A stretch of 64,000 bases of DNA. Origin: Incurvaria masculella. Its lineage: Eukaryota > Arthropoda > Insecta > Lepidoptera > Incurvariidae. The notes under the pieces are model-generated. The model saw only the letters and a program-made list of their open reading frames with translations. It ran no database searches and was not told the origin of the DNA. A program made the translations under genes and the position numbers. The DNA is taken from assembly GCA_946894095.1 (NCBI GenBank), contig OX335651.1, positions 6,284,501 to 6,348,500 on the forward strand, given 5' to 3'. Of this stretch, positions 20,688-32,975 are shown piece by piece. Position 1 is the first letter of the stretch; each line of letters begins with the position of its first letter.

Positions 20688-20914
20688 TTTTAAGGGTTCC
20701 GTACCCAAAGGGTGCCAACGGAACCCTATTACTAATCCTCCACTGTCCGTCCGTCCGTCCGTCCGTATGTCACAGGTCTGTATCTCATGAACCGAAATAC
20801 GTAGGCAGCTGAAATTTTTACAGAGTTTGTAATTGTTTTGCTGCTTTAAGGAAAAATAGGTAAATTAAAAAAATATATAAAAAATTAAGGGGGGTCCCTT
20901 TACAAAAAACGTGA
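20688..20914 (+). mobile_element. GTCY element, 3'-truncated
   Basis: From TTTAAGGGTTCCGTACCC with GTCCGTCCGTCCGTCCGT to AAAAAACGTGAT, then lost. Same orientation as the copy 70 bp to its left. Confidence 0.8.
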
Positions 20915-20937
20915 TATCAACCTAACACACGTCATGG

Positions 20938-21115
20938 GAACTAGATGCCCTGCCGAGTCCTTCCTTATGTTGTACGGCTACATTGAACTGGATAAAAAAC
21001 ACGGGCAATTTGTAACTGCCTCTTCGACTATGGTTTCATTACCAACCCGGGCGGGATTTAACCTACTTCCAAATAATAACGGTAGGTGGTAACTGCAGTA
21101 CGTGGAATCCGAACA
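20938..21115 (-). mobile_element. tRNA-derived SINE fragment
   Basis: Minus-strand body: CGGCTACATTGAACTGGAT, GACTATGGTTTCATTACC, CGGGCGGGATTTAACC. Head missing. Confidence 0.65.
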
Positions 21116-22464
21116 AGAAATCCCTTAGTCGCCTATCTCCTAAGAAAATCCTGGAGCGATAAATCAAAATACAATGCCTGTGACGCGAGCTCTTCCATGC
21201 CGTCGCATCGTCATCAGACAAAGCTCCCAAAAGGCTAATGGAGCTCGTTACTTGGGCATAGACAATAGCCCGACTCCTCACCTAACACGCCACCGCACCA
21301 AAATCATTATCCATTACCCGCCAAAATTACTTAAACTCCAGCGGAACAAAATTAATCATATTTCCCAAAGTCACGATTACCCTCAAGTTAACCGCTTACC
21401 CCAACATTTGAGGAGGGCTCAGACGTCGACAATAATGATATATGTGATATTTGATGATAAACAATCCGGGGTCATTTATTATCTGTCTGTTATTTGACAG
21501 GCGGTAGGCAGATGTCATTTGTCATTTTACGGGTTGTAAGGTCCCCGCGTTGCCGCCTACATATCGCCGCAAATAGGGAATGAGTCGAGCCTTTTCGTAA
21601 TCGCCAAGAAGCGTCCAAATATCCGCACACAAATCCGACTTTGATGTATAAGTCATAAAGATCAAAATCCACCGGATTCACGGGTAATTTCGAAGCTGTT
21701 CAGCGGTAAAGCGAGTCTGGAAAGGGTAATATTTTTCCGAAAACTACCAGTGGTAATCATCCATCAAGTGTTCTATTGGTAGAGTCGTAAGGTTCTTAAT
21801 CGTGGCGAGTTATGGTGAGGCTTGAGTAGTTTGTGCAGAAAATAATTTTATAGATGAGAGAGTAATAGATGAAGATTGTGTGTCCGGAGAGACGGGCGTG
21901 GAGGTGTTCTCATCGCGATAAGAGTAACAAGATGACTTGTAATAATGTAATCCGAACGCTTCAAATCACTTTTGGTTCAGCTACCGGAATACCGATTGAC
22001 TCTCCAATAACAAGAATGAACATTCATCTTTCTTTGACACAATCTCTTTGCACCGGCTAACAGCTTCACTCGATTTGTTTGGATGGTTTTAGTCAGTTTT
22101 TAAATTAGAAATTGTAATTAAATTGGCTGGGAATTAATACAGGTGTACGAAACAAACCATTCATTCATCATTAACTACTTCCTTTCTAACATTATCTGTA
22201 TTCTCTCTCCATCCCACTACACCGATGGATTTAGGTTTTGAAGCAATGCCTAAAACATCATTGGGTGAAAGATGGTTAAGATGGCTAAAGATGGTAAGAT
22301 GGATGGTTAATCGATGGGTACCCAGAGACCGAATATCGGTGCTAGGGTGCCACAAATGGTACCCGTCAAGAAGATTACAATACTTATTTAGAAATACAAT
22401 CTCTCTCTCAAATACAAACTCTTCGGGCCTGCATAATACCTCCGTCCCCTTTCTACCATCTTTC
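21116..22464. other. non-repetitive interval, balanced 21300-21720
   Basis: The segment 21300-21720 is CpG-containing, with words such as GATAAACAATCCGG and AACAAAATTAATCAT, and stands out from the AT-rich surroundings; possible regulatory sequence. A GATGGTTAAGATGG-type imperfect repeat lies near 22270-22310. No gene recognised. Confidence 0.3.
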
Positions 22465-22862
22465 GTGGTGTAGGAGCTAGAGGATTTGCCTTTCATGCGA
22501 GAGGTTATGCGTTCAAACTCTCGTCCCGGTCATGCACCACTATATTTTTCTTTTTGAATTGGATAAGTGCATTTCGTTACGAATACGAGCTATTCCATCA
22601 TTCATAACCCATTTAAAACTGTAAGTCCCTTCCTTTACTGGGTGGTAGGGTTAAGCCCGTCCGGGTTAATACCACCACATTGAATGAAACTATGGTCGCA
22701 GCGGCAAGTAGAAATAGTCCGTATTTTCCATCCAGTTCAGTGTAGCCGTGCTCATAAAGGGAAGATCGTGGCATGGCACGTATTTTCTTCGAGAATGTGG
22801 TGTATTGGGCTAATATAATGACGGTATAGTTGTGTTGTATTAGCATCCATGTCAGGTTCCAT
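22465..22862 (+). mobile_element. tRNA-derived SINE, near full length
   Basis: The head GTGGTGTAGGAGCTAGAGG (box A) and GCGTTCAAACTCTCG (box B) resemble a tRNA. The body continues through ATTTCGTTACGAATACGAGC, AGGGTTAAGCCCGTCCGGGT and CCATCCAGTTCAGTGTAGCC to GTGGTGTATTGGGC and CATGTCAGGTTCC. It is one of the most complete family members in the window. Confidence 0.8.
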
Positions 22863-23711
22863 GTCAGCAATGGGGTCCTACAAACACGGTGTGAAGAAGC
22901 CCCCCCGTGCATGCAATTTCGAAAGCCTATGGCTATCGGCACTTTATATGAGGATCCGGCATACGCTAAAGTTTAAAATGCTGTCATTTCTTGAGCGATC
23001 TTAATATTTAATAACTACTTTAATTGGCGGTGTCGTCACACGCGACAGGTGTTGTGTTATCTCGATCTTCTGTCTGACGGACGACTTCCTCAGGAACCAG
23101 TGTTGCGAATAACGACTTACATCAAGCAAGAAAGGAAGGAAGTGGCGACCGAACTCGTCCGCAATGGGGCATCGTAGCCACATAGTTACGCAGTGGTAAT
23201 AATACACACACTAACAATAACGCCGGCTACCTAGTCATTTCTCTTACGGATTCGGGACGTGTAACACAGAATAATCGTTGCTTCAGTGTATTATCGCAAA
23301 CGTGTGTACAATACCGCTGTACGGATTCGTTTCAGTCGCCACTCCCGTCTTTCCTTACTCCGTGAATTCAAATGACCCAAATACTTTTGCAAATGGTTTA
23401 ATACTAGCCACAGTAACATTTTCACAAATGCATGAATAAATGAAGATGTACACCGTGCGTGTGCTTGAGGAAAATTCCTCCAGGTATGTGTCCAATGTAG
23501 GGTCTTGTGCAAAGACCACTCATTCATCATGCAAGTATATGACTTGACAGATAAGAGTTCTCCAACGATAAATAACAAAATTAAAAGCGAAATTGCTATA
23601 AAATACCTCTATTTCAAAGTACAAGTATTATGTAAAATATAAAATTAATGAAATAAAATAAAAAGTGCTAAATTCAAAACTATGTTATTGCCTAATATTT
23701 GTTTTTACCCC
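22863..23711. other. non-coding interval
   Basis: No recognisable gene; the short frames at 23001-23207 and 23291-23578 carry no motif. Confidence 0.4.
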
Positions 23712-24015
23712 TTTTTAGGGTTCCGTACCCAAAGAGTGAAAACAGAACCCTATTACTAAGCCTACGCTGTCCGTCCGTCCGTCCGGCCGTCCGTCTGTCA
23801 CAGGGCTGTATCTCATGAACCGTTATAGATAGGCAGTTGAAATGTTCACAGAATGTGTATTTTAAACGTGTATTGTATTGTATTGTATTGTAAACGTGTA
23901 TTGTGTATTGTAAACGTGTGTGTATTGTAAATGCTAAAACGTGATTTTTTTGTTTTGTTGTACTATGGTACGGAACCCTTTGTGTGCGAGACCGACTCGC
24001 ACTTGGCCGGTTTTT
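23712..24015 (+). mobile_element. GTCY element with inserted GTATTGTAAACGT microsatellite
   Basis: From TTTTTAGGGTTCCGTACCC to CGCACTTGGCCGGTTTTT. At 23868-23930 the normal AT-rich middle is replaced by repeats of GTATTGTA and AAACGTGT. Confidence 0.8.
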
Positions 24016-24472
24016 GTAAATGGCTGTTACCGCGATATCATCCTATCAACTGTGTAAACTAGGTGCCATGTCAGGACCTTTTCTTTCCAGGAAGTTTTTG
24101 CCGAGTTTTTTTATGAAAGTCGACAATCTTGGTTTTAATTTAAAAAAGTTTTCAATTTGCAACTTCTTGCATAACATCGAAGTTACCTAGGATGTTTGGT
24201 CGATGTTACGGAGTTTCGGCAAAAGTTTGCCTACCTTAGCATAGCATAGGATTCTTGTGAAAATATAATTGTAAGAACTCAGACGGGGTAAACATTATAC
24301 AACAATGAAAAAGGTCGCGAACTTATGAACCAAGTAGAAGTTGATGTTAAGTTTCGTAATATTTTTTGCAATGACTCCACGATTTTTTAGTTTGTGAGTC
24401 AAGACTAAACAGGTCCTTAATGGCAAAGTGGCTAATTTTCAATTCAGCAATATTTATAATGTATATAATAAC
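24016..24472. other. non-coding interval
   Basis: Starts with GGTGCCATGTCAGGACC at 24062-24078, a scrap of the SINE tail. The rest is unique and AT-rich. Confidence 0.4.
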
Positions 24473-24765
24473 AAACCGGCCAAGTGCGAGCCGGACTCGC
24501 GCACGAAGGGTTCCGTACCAACGTACAAGATTTAACACAAAAACAACACGTTCTTTTCTTTTCCTTTCATTATTATTATTTTTAAATTTTACCTATTTGT
24601 TGTTATAGCGGCAAAATAAATACACACTCTGTGAAAATTTCAGCTGCTTACCTTTTACGGTTCATGAGATACAGCCCTGTGATAGACAGACGGACGGACG
24701 GATGGACAGCGGAGGCTTAGTAATAGGGTTCCGTTTTCACCCTTTGGGTACGGAACACTAAAAAA
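24473..24765 (-). mobile_element. GTCY element, near complete
   Basis: From AAACCGGCCAAGTGCGAGCC to CGGAACACTAAAAA. The short microsatellite is GACGGACGGACGGATGGAC. Confidence 0.85.
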
Positions 24766-26577
24766 CAGGTTGCATTTGATGTGTTTTACTTAAGGCTGAG
24801 TACCATGCTAGGTGGCAATCCGTTAAGTTTCCAAAGATTCATATTACAGATAATGTTTTTGTGAACAGTAGTTATCTGTCAACCATTGTAAAATAGTTAG
24901 TAATTATCCAAAAAAAAAGACAAATCTGCCAAAGTTTCTTGTCGATTCTTTTTCAAATCGATTCATCGAATCAGCAGCAAAAGAAAACAAAAAGATAATT
25001 CCAAGTATGTATTAATTATGTACATCTAATGTAGAAAATAAATTAACTGAAACTGAAACATAGAGCTCATAATAAACTATATTTATTATAAATAACTAAA
25101 TTTGTATCTACGAAAAGTTCTTTTTTGCCCAATCAAATCCAAATTAATTATCTCAAAATCTAATAATTAATTCGAGCTTGAAAAGATAGCTGATCTCAGG
25201 AAAATTGAGGCTCAACTGAGAGTCAACTAGTGTGGTAGCCTTAAATAAATGAAATGTTATTGATGGCTAATATCATGAATTATCATCCATGTATTCATAT
25301 TATATAAATGACGACCACCCGCTGCATGCATAGTAATAAAGCGTTTACAAAATGCTTGTATATTTGATCTTTTGGACTATCGTAGCATGGCCGTGTAATG
25401 CTTCGTAAATGTCAGACACTAGCACCAATAATCGGAGAGCATGTCAGTGTAGAGATACATTCTGCAGAAGTAGGGGAAGAAATAAATTGACAGCGTACTG
25501 TATTTATTGTACTGAATGTGAAAGATGTTTATTTATAGCATATTATGTTCAGATTCCCGGCTCAGCTATGGTCTATTTAATTTTGCATATTCACTCGAGC
25601 GGAGCCCGGTAATATGTGATCCGTGTGAATCGGGCCAGTTTAAAAAAGTCTGGATATCGACGATACCGGGTCCAAAAATAGGATAAGTAGGAAAAAAGTT
25701 CCATTAAAATCGGTCAAGCCGCTTAGGACGAGAAGTACAACCACACGAATACCGGAATTTATATAATATAGCAATATTTAGTGACTTTAATAAAATTTTA
25801 TTCAGTTTTATCTTCCATAATATAAAAATAATATATATTATAGTTATTAAAAATCAATGGCACGAGAATGAACCGTTGAATGCACCAGGGTGGAGGAAAA
25901 GTAGTCCCCAGATCTGTGTATGGCGGCATTCATACATATTATATGTATTGATGCATCTAATTTTTATGAAAGCAGTTATTATTATTCGAAATTAGTATTC
26001 TCAACGCGAAATCATTAAAGACACCGTTATAAAACCTTGCTTTTACTAATCCCATCACAAATTAAGCGAACGACGGTCTCATCGCTAAAAGAACTGTTAC
26101 GTCAAAGCGTCAGGTGGAGTGTGTGAGGACAGGAGAGCGGCTACAGAAGGGGAGAGCGGGGTGACTATGATAAAGCGTGCAGTGAATCACCCCGACCTCC
26201 CCTCCCGCGGGCAGGTCTTACCGCGGGTAGGGACTTAAGAAGGCGATAGAACAAGCATTGACAATTCTCATATTATTAAAGAGAAAAATGCCGGTCAGTA
26301 AAGCGAAAATATATCTGGCAACCGTGAGGAAAATTAATAAGTAGAATGAAATTAAATTGTATTTTTTTATATCGATATAATAACTTTAAATACTTACCTT
26401 AAATAATGAGGTTTCTCATGTTAAAGATAGTACTAAGAGTTTACGCTCAGGCCTATCATAAATGCTACACTTTGTATGAAAAAGAACTCGAAGCGTGAGC
26501 ATACAACCGGAGCTGATTGAAAATGGTGTTTTGTGCTGGGTAGGGCCAGCAAAATTAATACATTTTTGATTAAATTA
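24766..26577. other. AT-rich interval with possible LINE 3' scrap
   Basis: No gene recognised. 25660-25770 resembles the tail of a common Lepidopteran LINE-derived repeat (AAATCGGTCAAGCCGCTTAG, then CACACGAATACCGGAATTTA). A GC-richer patch at 26100-26240 includes CCCCGACCTCCCCTCCCGCG. Confidence 0.35.
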
Positions 26578-26838
26578 TAACGAACTGGATGGTATAAACG
26601 GCCAATTTTCCGTAGCCGTTTCTACCATAGTTTTCCTATGCGTAACCCTACCACCTAGTATAGGTGTAGGGATCTACAGTTTTACATGGGTTCCGAACCA
26701 TGGATCAGCTCGCATTCCCAACGAAATGCTTTTATCCAACTCAGAAAGAGAAATAAAGTGGTTCATGATCGGGGCGAGGATTTGAACCCATAACCTCTCG
26801 CTAGATAGGGAAGTCGAGCCCCTACACCACGAGCTGTG
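26578..26838 (-). mobile_element. tRNA-derived SINE with intact head
   Basis: On the minus strand the head reads CTCGTGGTGTAGGGGCTCG, then GCGAGAGGTTATGGGTTCAA and CCTCGCCCCGATCATGA, with clear box A and box B. Body words TTCTCTTTCTGAGTTGGATA and CGAGCTGATCCATGG follow. It is 3'-truncated after GTTTATACCATCCAGTTCG. Confidence 0.8.
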
Positions 26839-27417
26839 CTGAAATAATCTATAAAAATAATCTAAGCCAAAATTGGTTTATGTAAACATAATAACTTTTT
26901 GTTTTGTCTTTTCAGGCCTTATACAACTCTATGTCAGTGTTATAATACGATAGTGACTTGCACATTTCACGTCAAATCATCTTGTAATGAAAAATATGAT
27001 TCCCTGCAGCTCAGCCGTGAAAATAAGCAAGATTTGTTATATTTTCCGAATAATAATTCCAGCTAGGATCACCACTAGGATCAAATTCTTCGAAATATCC
27101 GTCTATACGAGGACACTTGAGGACCGCATACCTGAATTTGATTCGTGTTATATCTACACATTAGTTATTTCTTCCAATAAATTATAGTATATATTTATAT
27201 GTACTAAATTTACGGCGAAGTGAGCAGTAGGTTTAAATATGCGAGAAATCGGGAAAAACCGATTGTTTTTCGTTGGAATTAAGCTGGATCCCACTTTTCA
27301 GCAACGGGAATATTTATAACTATATTATGGTAGTTGCTTGATTATTACATAACAAATGTAGGTAAAAATATAATAAATGGTCATCAATTGGTAACCATAA
27401 TGTTGCAGTGAGCGCCT
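26839..27417. other. AT-rich interval, nothing recognised
   Basis: No coding potential or repeat family recognised. Confidence 0.4.
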
Positions 27418-27608
27418 ATTTTACCCGACTATGGCTAAGCGAAAAGGAAGGGTTATGATTTTAGCAGTCTGTGTATGTTTATTTGTATTTACGTATGCTC
27501 CACCGTGACGCTTAAACTATTAATCCATTTTTTTAGAATAAGGTGTCAATCGATTTGTTATTATGACCCTGGTAAGATAGGGACGGAAAATATTTTTTTA
27601 AAAGTAAA
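27418..27608 (+). mobile_element. fragment of a Lepidopteran repeat
   Basis: TTTTACCCGACTATGGCTAA followed by GGAAGGGTTATGATTTT resembles a common Lepidopteran interspersed repeat beginning ACCCGACTACGGC. No ORF, class not assigned. Confidence 0.4.
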
Positions 27609-27822
27609 AAAAAACTGTAACTCGACTACGGGTTAATACACTATAAGATAAGAAACGACGAAGGTGTCGTTTGTTACAACCTATGAATCGTTGATATCAG
27701 ATAGATAGCACCTACCTTGTTTCTTTTCTTTTAGTGTTTTAATCCGTAGTCAGGTGAACAGCACCTACATTGTTTCTTACCTTTTAGTATTTTAATTCGT
27801 AGTCGGGTTAGTTTTTTAAACA
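27609..27822. mobile_element. MITE with ACCCGACTACG-type inverted ends and internal duplication
   Basis: The left end, AACTCGACTACGGGTTAATA with TAAGATAAGAAAC, is inverted at the right (GTTTCTTACCTTTTAGTATT through GTAGTCGGGTTAG). The right arm is present twice in tandem: CACCTACCTTGTTTC and CACCTACATTGTTTC, each followed by CTTTTAGTNTTTTAATNCGT. Confidence 0.5.
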
Positions 27823-30800
27823 TTTTTTAATTGAAACAGTCAGAACTATACGTATGAATGATATTTTCCCGACGTTATGGTTTGGTAAACCATACTTTAC
27901 TGGAAGCATAAATTAACAGGATTCTTATCGATACTCCAGAAATGTGCCAAAACTCGTTCCACCTTCCGTTCTGAATGAAGTAGATATTCGGCAAAAAGTC
28001 AACACCATCATCGTTCCCAACCATAAAACAGCGTCAGAAGACCATAATAATTTCGGAACAGTCTATTAAGTGAATCTTTATGATAATATCGGAACAGAAG
28101 TTGCTGCCACGACGCAACACGCTCTGTTATTTTGATGCATTATCATATTTAAACCATTTCGATGGTAATAGAACCGAGGCATCCGAAAACCCTACGGTAA
28201 TATAAATTGGTATATTATTATTTATTTATGGCCTTCCTTCCTAAGGACACGAGTGGTGAAACATATTTCATTCGGCAAAAATATGATTAACGCCCCATTA
28301 CTAATCTGAGCCTGTTCTTACAATCGGATTGATATCAATATTATTTTTGTTTAGTTAGTTAATACGTCGGTTATGATATATTTTTAATTCAGTAGAATTG
28401 AGTACCATAAATTAATATATTATTATTTCACTGTTCAAATATATGCCCTATACTAATCTGAGCCTGGTTTTAAAATACGACAGATTTCAATATTATTCTT
28501 TACTAGCTGCGGCACCCGGCTCTGCTCGGGTTAATATTATTCTGGACCATCTTTTTGATAAACCAACACGAACCTAACCTTATTTATTCCCGGATTAATA
28601 TTTGTGATAATCCTCTTAATAAACAAGTACCAAATGTTATTGAAATTATGAAATTGTTGTTTATTTATTATACATATAAAGACATGTATTCATCGTTCAT
28701 TAAACTTAATTATTGGCGTAAAACAAGTGCAATCGCCATGTTTGTAGTTGAAACAACAATTGATTGCATACAAAAAACATGTAATCATAAAACTAAGATC
28801 ACGCGATATTGCCATTATTCAGACAATGTGCCTCGAGGTGATCAGCTTGTACATATGTGTGCAGGTAATTATAGTCGTGAGTATTGAAATAAAAAATCAA
28901 GTAACGAAGCTAACTTTGCCTTTTTGTTTTTCATGAGAAATAAGCAGCGTTCAATTTGTTTTGACTGAGCATACATTTCTGGAATCAGTATGTGGGTCAC
29001 GAGATCTTCTTGACATTGGTTTCTTCTAAACTTACAGCTGTTATAGTTAACCGAGGAGTAAGCCAGCAAAGCTAATAGTGATTACCAGTAGTCAAGATTA
29101 GTAGGAGTCCCAAGGTTTCCCAAAGATGTCGAGATTTCGAAAGATTCCAAGCCGAATTTGGTAGAATGCGCGGTTTTTTTTTTCGAATGGTTAAAAAAAC
29201 GAATGCGGAAATTTTAGTAGAATGCTCGGAAACAATTTCTAAATGAGCAAAACATTCTGGATTCCGTTTGATTACTCGGAATTTTCATTCGATAGATTCC
29301 TCGAGCTCCCACCTGATTCCTCGGACTCTTGCCTAAGATTACCGACAATTGTACACAGATTCCCTAAGTTACTGACCCCTCGTAGTTAACACTAACGACA
29401 AACCTGAGTTCTTCCTTGATTTCAGTATTATTCTCTTTACCGTTTTCCTCTTTACTCTAGACTGTAGAGCAGGAGAACTCATGGCCTCGGTAAGCAAGAT
29501 TTCACTGTTCTATCTCCGTCTTTTTGTACAGCTCAGAACTCAAGGCTCTGGGGAGTATAATTACTTTATTCTTCAGATTTCTCATCACTCACGGGCATCA
29601 CTGATTGATTGATGCATCGCTAATGATTAAATCCCGAATACCAGAACTAGTCCTCAACACATATGGGTAGATAAATCAGTTTTAACTTAAAGTGTGAAAA
29701 AGTAATTTTGCGAGATGTAAATGTTAAATTCGTTGAGTCCTGAGCCTTGGCGAGTGCATAAAGATTTTTAGAGAACAATATTTCAAAACATGTTTACATT
29801 AGCCGGTTAGAATTTGGCGGCCCATAATATAGTTATAATTTTGAGAGGTGTAATAATTTACACAGCTTTGAACTGAACATATAAAAAGTGTAAATATCAG
29901 TAATTTAATAATTAAATGAAACAAAACTGCTTCGCAACGCACTAGAACCTTACGTAAGAGTGTTTACTTAACAAAGTATTTTATTAGAGTTGCAAATGTT
30001 TTCAAGTCTCATGCACGTTCTGCGAGTGAATAATTTTACGACGTCATTCATTTACGACTATAAGTCTGTCTCTAGCTTCATAAATCTTTTTATCGCAACA
30101 GTTGTTTATGGCAAAAATGCCGAGTCTAGCAGTGTGTGTACCTTTATCAACGCCATTCCTCTGCTCGTTACGAATGTGTCGACGGGATTGCTGCTGAACA
30201 TAGACTACGAGCGTTGTACATGCCATGGGATCTTTAAAAATGTGCTATTGACAATTAGTACGGGATTGCAAACTTACCATCATTTAATTTCGCAAATTAT
30301 AACTATGTTCTTTATGTTATTTTTTGGTCAATAGGTAGCAACCTGGCTACATTTTTTGGATAGCTGACTTTTACATTTTTAACAATTTTTTAACTTTTAT
30401 TGTAATAAGCATTTAAGTTTGGTAAAAGTCAAGTGCCGCTTACTAATAAATAAAGGACTAGCCGAGGCACGGGCGACACCGCCCAGTTCAGCTATAAATT
30501 GTACAAATGAAATGAAATAAATAAATTTGGTGGCTATGTGAAACAAGCCATAAACATTTTCGCTTTCTTTAAGATACTATATAAAACATTCAACAACAAG
30601 GAATCAATCCGTCGTGAACTAATTATGAAAAAGTTAGGAAGCCAGAAGTTAGCTGGACCATAACGTTTGATAGTATATTTTATGAATTTGGAAAGTTCGA
30701 CAACTAGGCCATATCCTGGGCATTATCAGAGTAGTTTTGCATATCTACCCTGGCAAAACTCGCATAACTATTGCTGTGTCAATGCGAGTTATTAAAACAA

Positions 30801-30892
30801 CTGGGCTTAAACTAAATCTAATTTTAAGAAAAAAAGATCCTTTTTGGTTTTAATTTCTTGAATTAAATCATATTTTAACTCAATCACAACAT
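27823..30892. other. AT-rich interval
   Basis: No gene recognised. 28503-28540 (CTAGCTGCGGCACCCGGCTC) is the left end of the interspersed repeat seen more fully at 32688. The frames at 28555-28887 and 29990-30334 have no protein-like motif. CGGATTCC/GATTCCTCGG-like words recur near 29260-29350. Confidence 0.4.
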
Positions 30893-31082
30893 TGGGGCTG
30901 AGATTAGTCGTAACTGAAACTAAGACTAAGGAATAGTTGACGTCACTTTGACACATTTTTTATGGACGTCACTCTGCATTACTTTGACATTTCGTCTATA
31001 CAAAGTGTGTCGAAATGACGTCACAAAGTACTACTTTTCGTTAGTCCTAGTTTTTTTTACGACTATTTATCTCAGCCTAAGC
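30893..31082. mobile_element. MITE, GGCTGAGAT terminal inverted repeats
   Basis: Left GGCTGAGATTAGTCGTAAC and right CGACTATTTATCTCAGCC are inverted. Inner arms share AAACTAAGACTAA and TGACGTCACTTTGACA. A second copy is at 55845-56016. Confidence 0.65.
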
Positions 31083-31889
31083 GTCGACCGAACGTTCGCA
31101 TAGAGTGCGAGCATCGCATTCGAGTGCTCGGCGAGGTGTGTGCGTGCCGCGGCAAGGATAGATAATATCGTACATAAAACTAAACGGCGCGCTGTGAAAT
31201 TTATGAATCGACTCTCTGGGCTGCCTTCCACACAAAAGTTGTTTATTGCTACTCTACTTAGGGTTGTCCAAACATTCGCATATTATTATTTAAGTATGTT
31301 TATATTCGTTGGTTTATATGCGGATGCTGATCCTATTAAGACTGTCGTGAAGGTAGCAGGGCTCCGAGATTTAAAAAAATTAAGAAATGCTATCTTTGTC
31401 CATTGACCAAGGCACAATTTTGCACGCCGATTGCGAATTAAACTAACAAAATCGTCTTCAAGCTCCTAGCGACTCCCTACCCCTAAAATATTTCAGATTC
31501 AATAAAAATTGTTTGTTCGCTTGAGAAAGTGTGATTCTTTGTCGGTATGTCTTTATTTTTATGTAAATTTCTCTTTTTTCCATGACAAAAAAACTAAAAT
31601 GGCAGTAAACACAACACAACTTTTTCCAATCTTATTGAGCCAATATTTTCCAATAATTTTCCGAATTAAAAAAAATAGACACCTAAGTCTGTTGTCCCTA
31701 AGTGTCGATAGTGTATTTTGGAATCCAAAATTTTAAAAACCTAGTTAGATAGAGCATGTAAATAGATATCGCCCGTAACATGGAGAATTGATAGATTAAC
31801 GAGCATTGTTCTTACTGATCTATATGTAGAGCAAGACTCGTTGAGGTTTGATAATTTAATAATTTGGCGTTTTGTAGAACTTGTAAAGA
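31083..31889. other. non-coding interval
   Basis: The 88-codon frame at 31140-31406 (hydrophobic middle, no motif) is not supported by codon pattern or splice context. Nothing else recognised. Confidence 0.35.
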
Positions 31890-32130
31890 CGACATAACTT
31901 TTCAGGTACCTCGACAGGTAACGCTACTGGATAAAATCAATCATCGAACCGAATCTAAAATGCCACGCACGGAGACAGTAATCTCGGGACTAAGTCAATT
32001 ATTTCCGCTTATCTGCCGCGAGATTATAAATAAATTTATTACGAGACGGATTAAAATTTAATCGTTATAAATAAATCTCGGGTTGATAGCGACTCGCCGC
32101 TGACAAAGAGCGATGAAAGATTATTGAATG
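31890..32130. promoter_or_regulatory. non-repetitive island with clustered homeodomain-like sites (candidate regulatory element)
   Basis: Balanced, CpG-containing sequence with ATTATAAATAAATTTATTAC, GTTATAAATAAATC, AAATCAATCATCG and TCAATTATTTCC. Two ATAAATAAAT words 35 bp apart are the form of Hox/caudal-type sites. Inferred from composition only. Confidence 0.3.
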
Positions 32131-32687
32131 CCTGAAAGGACGTAATCGTTTTATAAATTAAGAATGAGTGATGACCCTTTGATAAGTACTGTAATGTTTT
32201 ATTTTTCTTAAAGAATAAATATATTATGATTAATTGTAGGTTTCGTGTTTCTACGTGTACCTAAGCAAAGAGAGAGAAAATAAATTAATTCTTCGATTAA
32301 AGCGAAAGTGATTTGCACTTTATTGGATTTCGCCAATGTGACATCCCTGGCAACTAAGGCGACTCGTGGCATTAATATAACTTGAAATATGACTCACTAA
32401 AGACTGTATAACCTAAAATTTACAATTCATAAAACAAAATGATATACGCCGCGGTAGATTGCCTTGCCGGTTAAGACTTTTACACGTTCGCAAGCCTACT
32501 CACCGACACTCAGACACGGACTTAGTGGCAAGTCAGCGGCTTTAGCGAGTTTTGCTCCGATTTATTTTGCTTCAACATTTCCAACGTTGGTTTTCAATGA
32601 TATTATTATTATTTTTAAACATTCGTTGATAATGGTTATGTATGTAATAACAACTCAACTTTGGCGAATTATCTTGGTTTAAAATTA
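32131..32687. other. AT-rich interval, nothing recognised
   Basis: No gene or known repeat seen. Confidence 0.4.
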
Positions 32688-32975
32688 CTAGCTGAGGTAC
32701 CCAGCTCCGCTCGGGTCAATGTCGTTTCGGATTGATATCAGGATGAACCTTACATATTATGTTAAATAAGTAATCAGTACAAACTGGAATCCCCTTTGTA
32801 CCCCCTTAGAGTTTAATTTTTGCTATAAAAGGTAGCCATGTCCTGTCTCAAGATTCAGACTAGGGAATTCCAAATTTCATCAAAATGTTTTCAGTGGTTT
32901 TTTTCACTATTGGTTTTCAGTGGCGTGAAAAAGTAACAGACAGATTTACTTTTGCATTTAAAATATTAGTATGGA
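32688..32975 (+). mobile_element. interspersed repeat, LINE/SINE-like, near full length
   Basis: The left end CTAGCTGAGGTACCCAGCTC and right end AACAGACAGATTTACTTTTG followed by ATATTAGTATGGA match the layout of common Lepidopteran retroelement-derived repeats. Left-end fragments of the same family lie at 28503, 37125-37185 (minus) and 51630-51688 (minus). Confidence 0.5.

Noticed and set aside
31140..31406. 88-codon frame with hydrophobic segment
   Set aside because: No homology pattern, no splice signals, and the length is within chance expectation.
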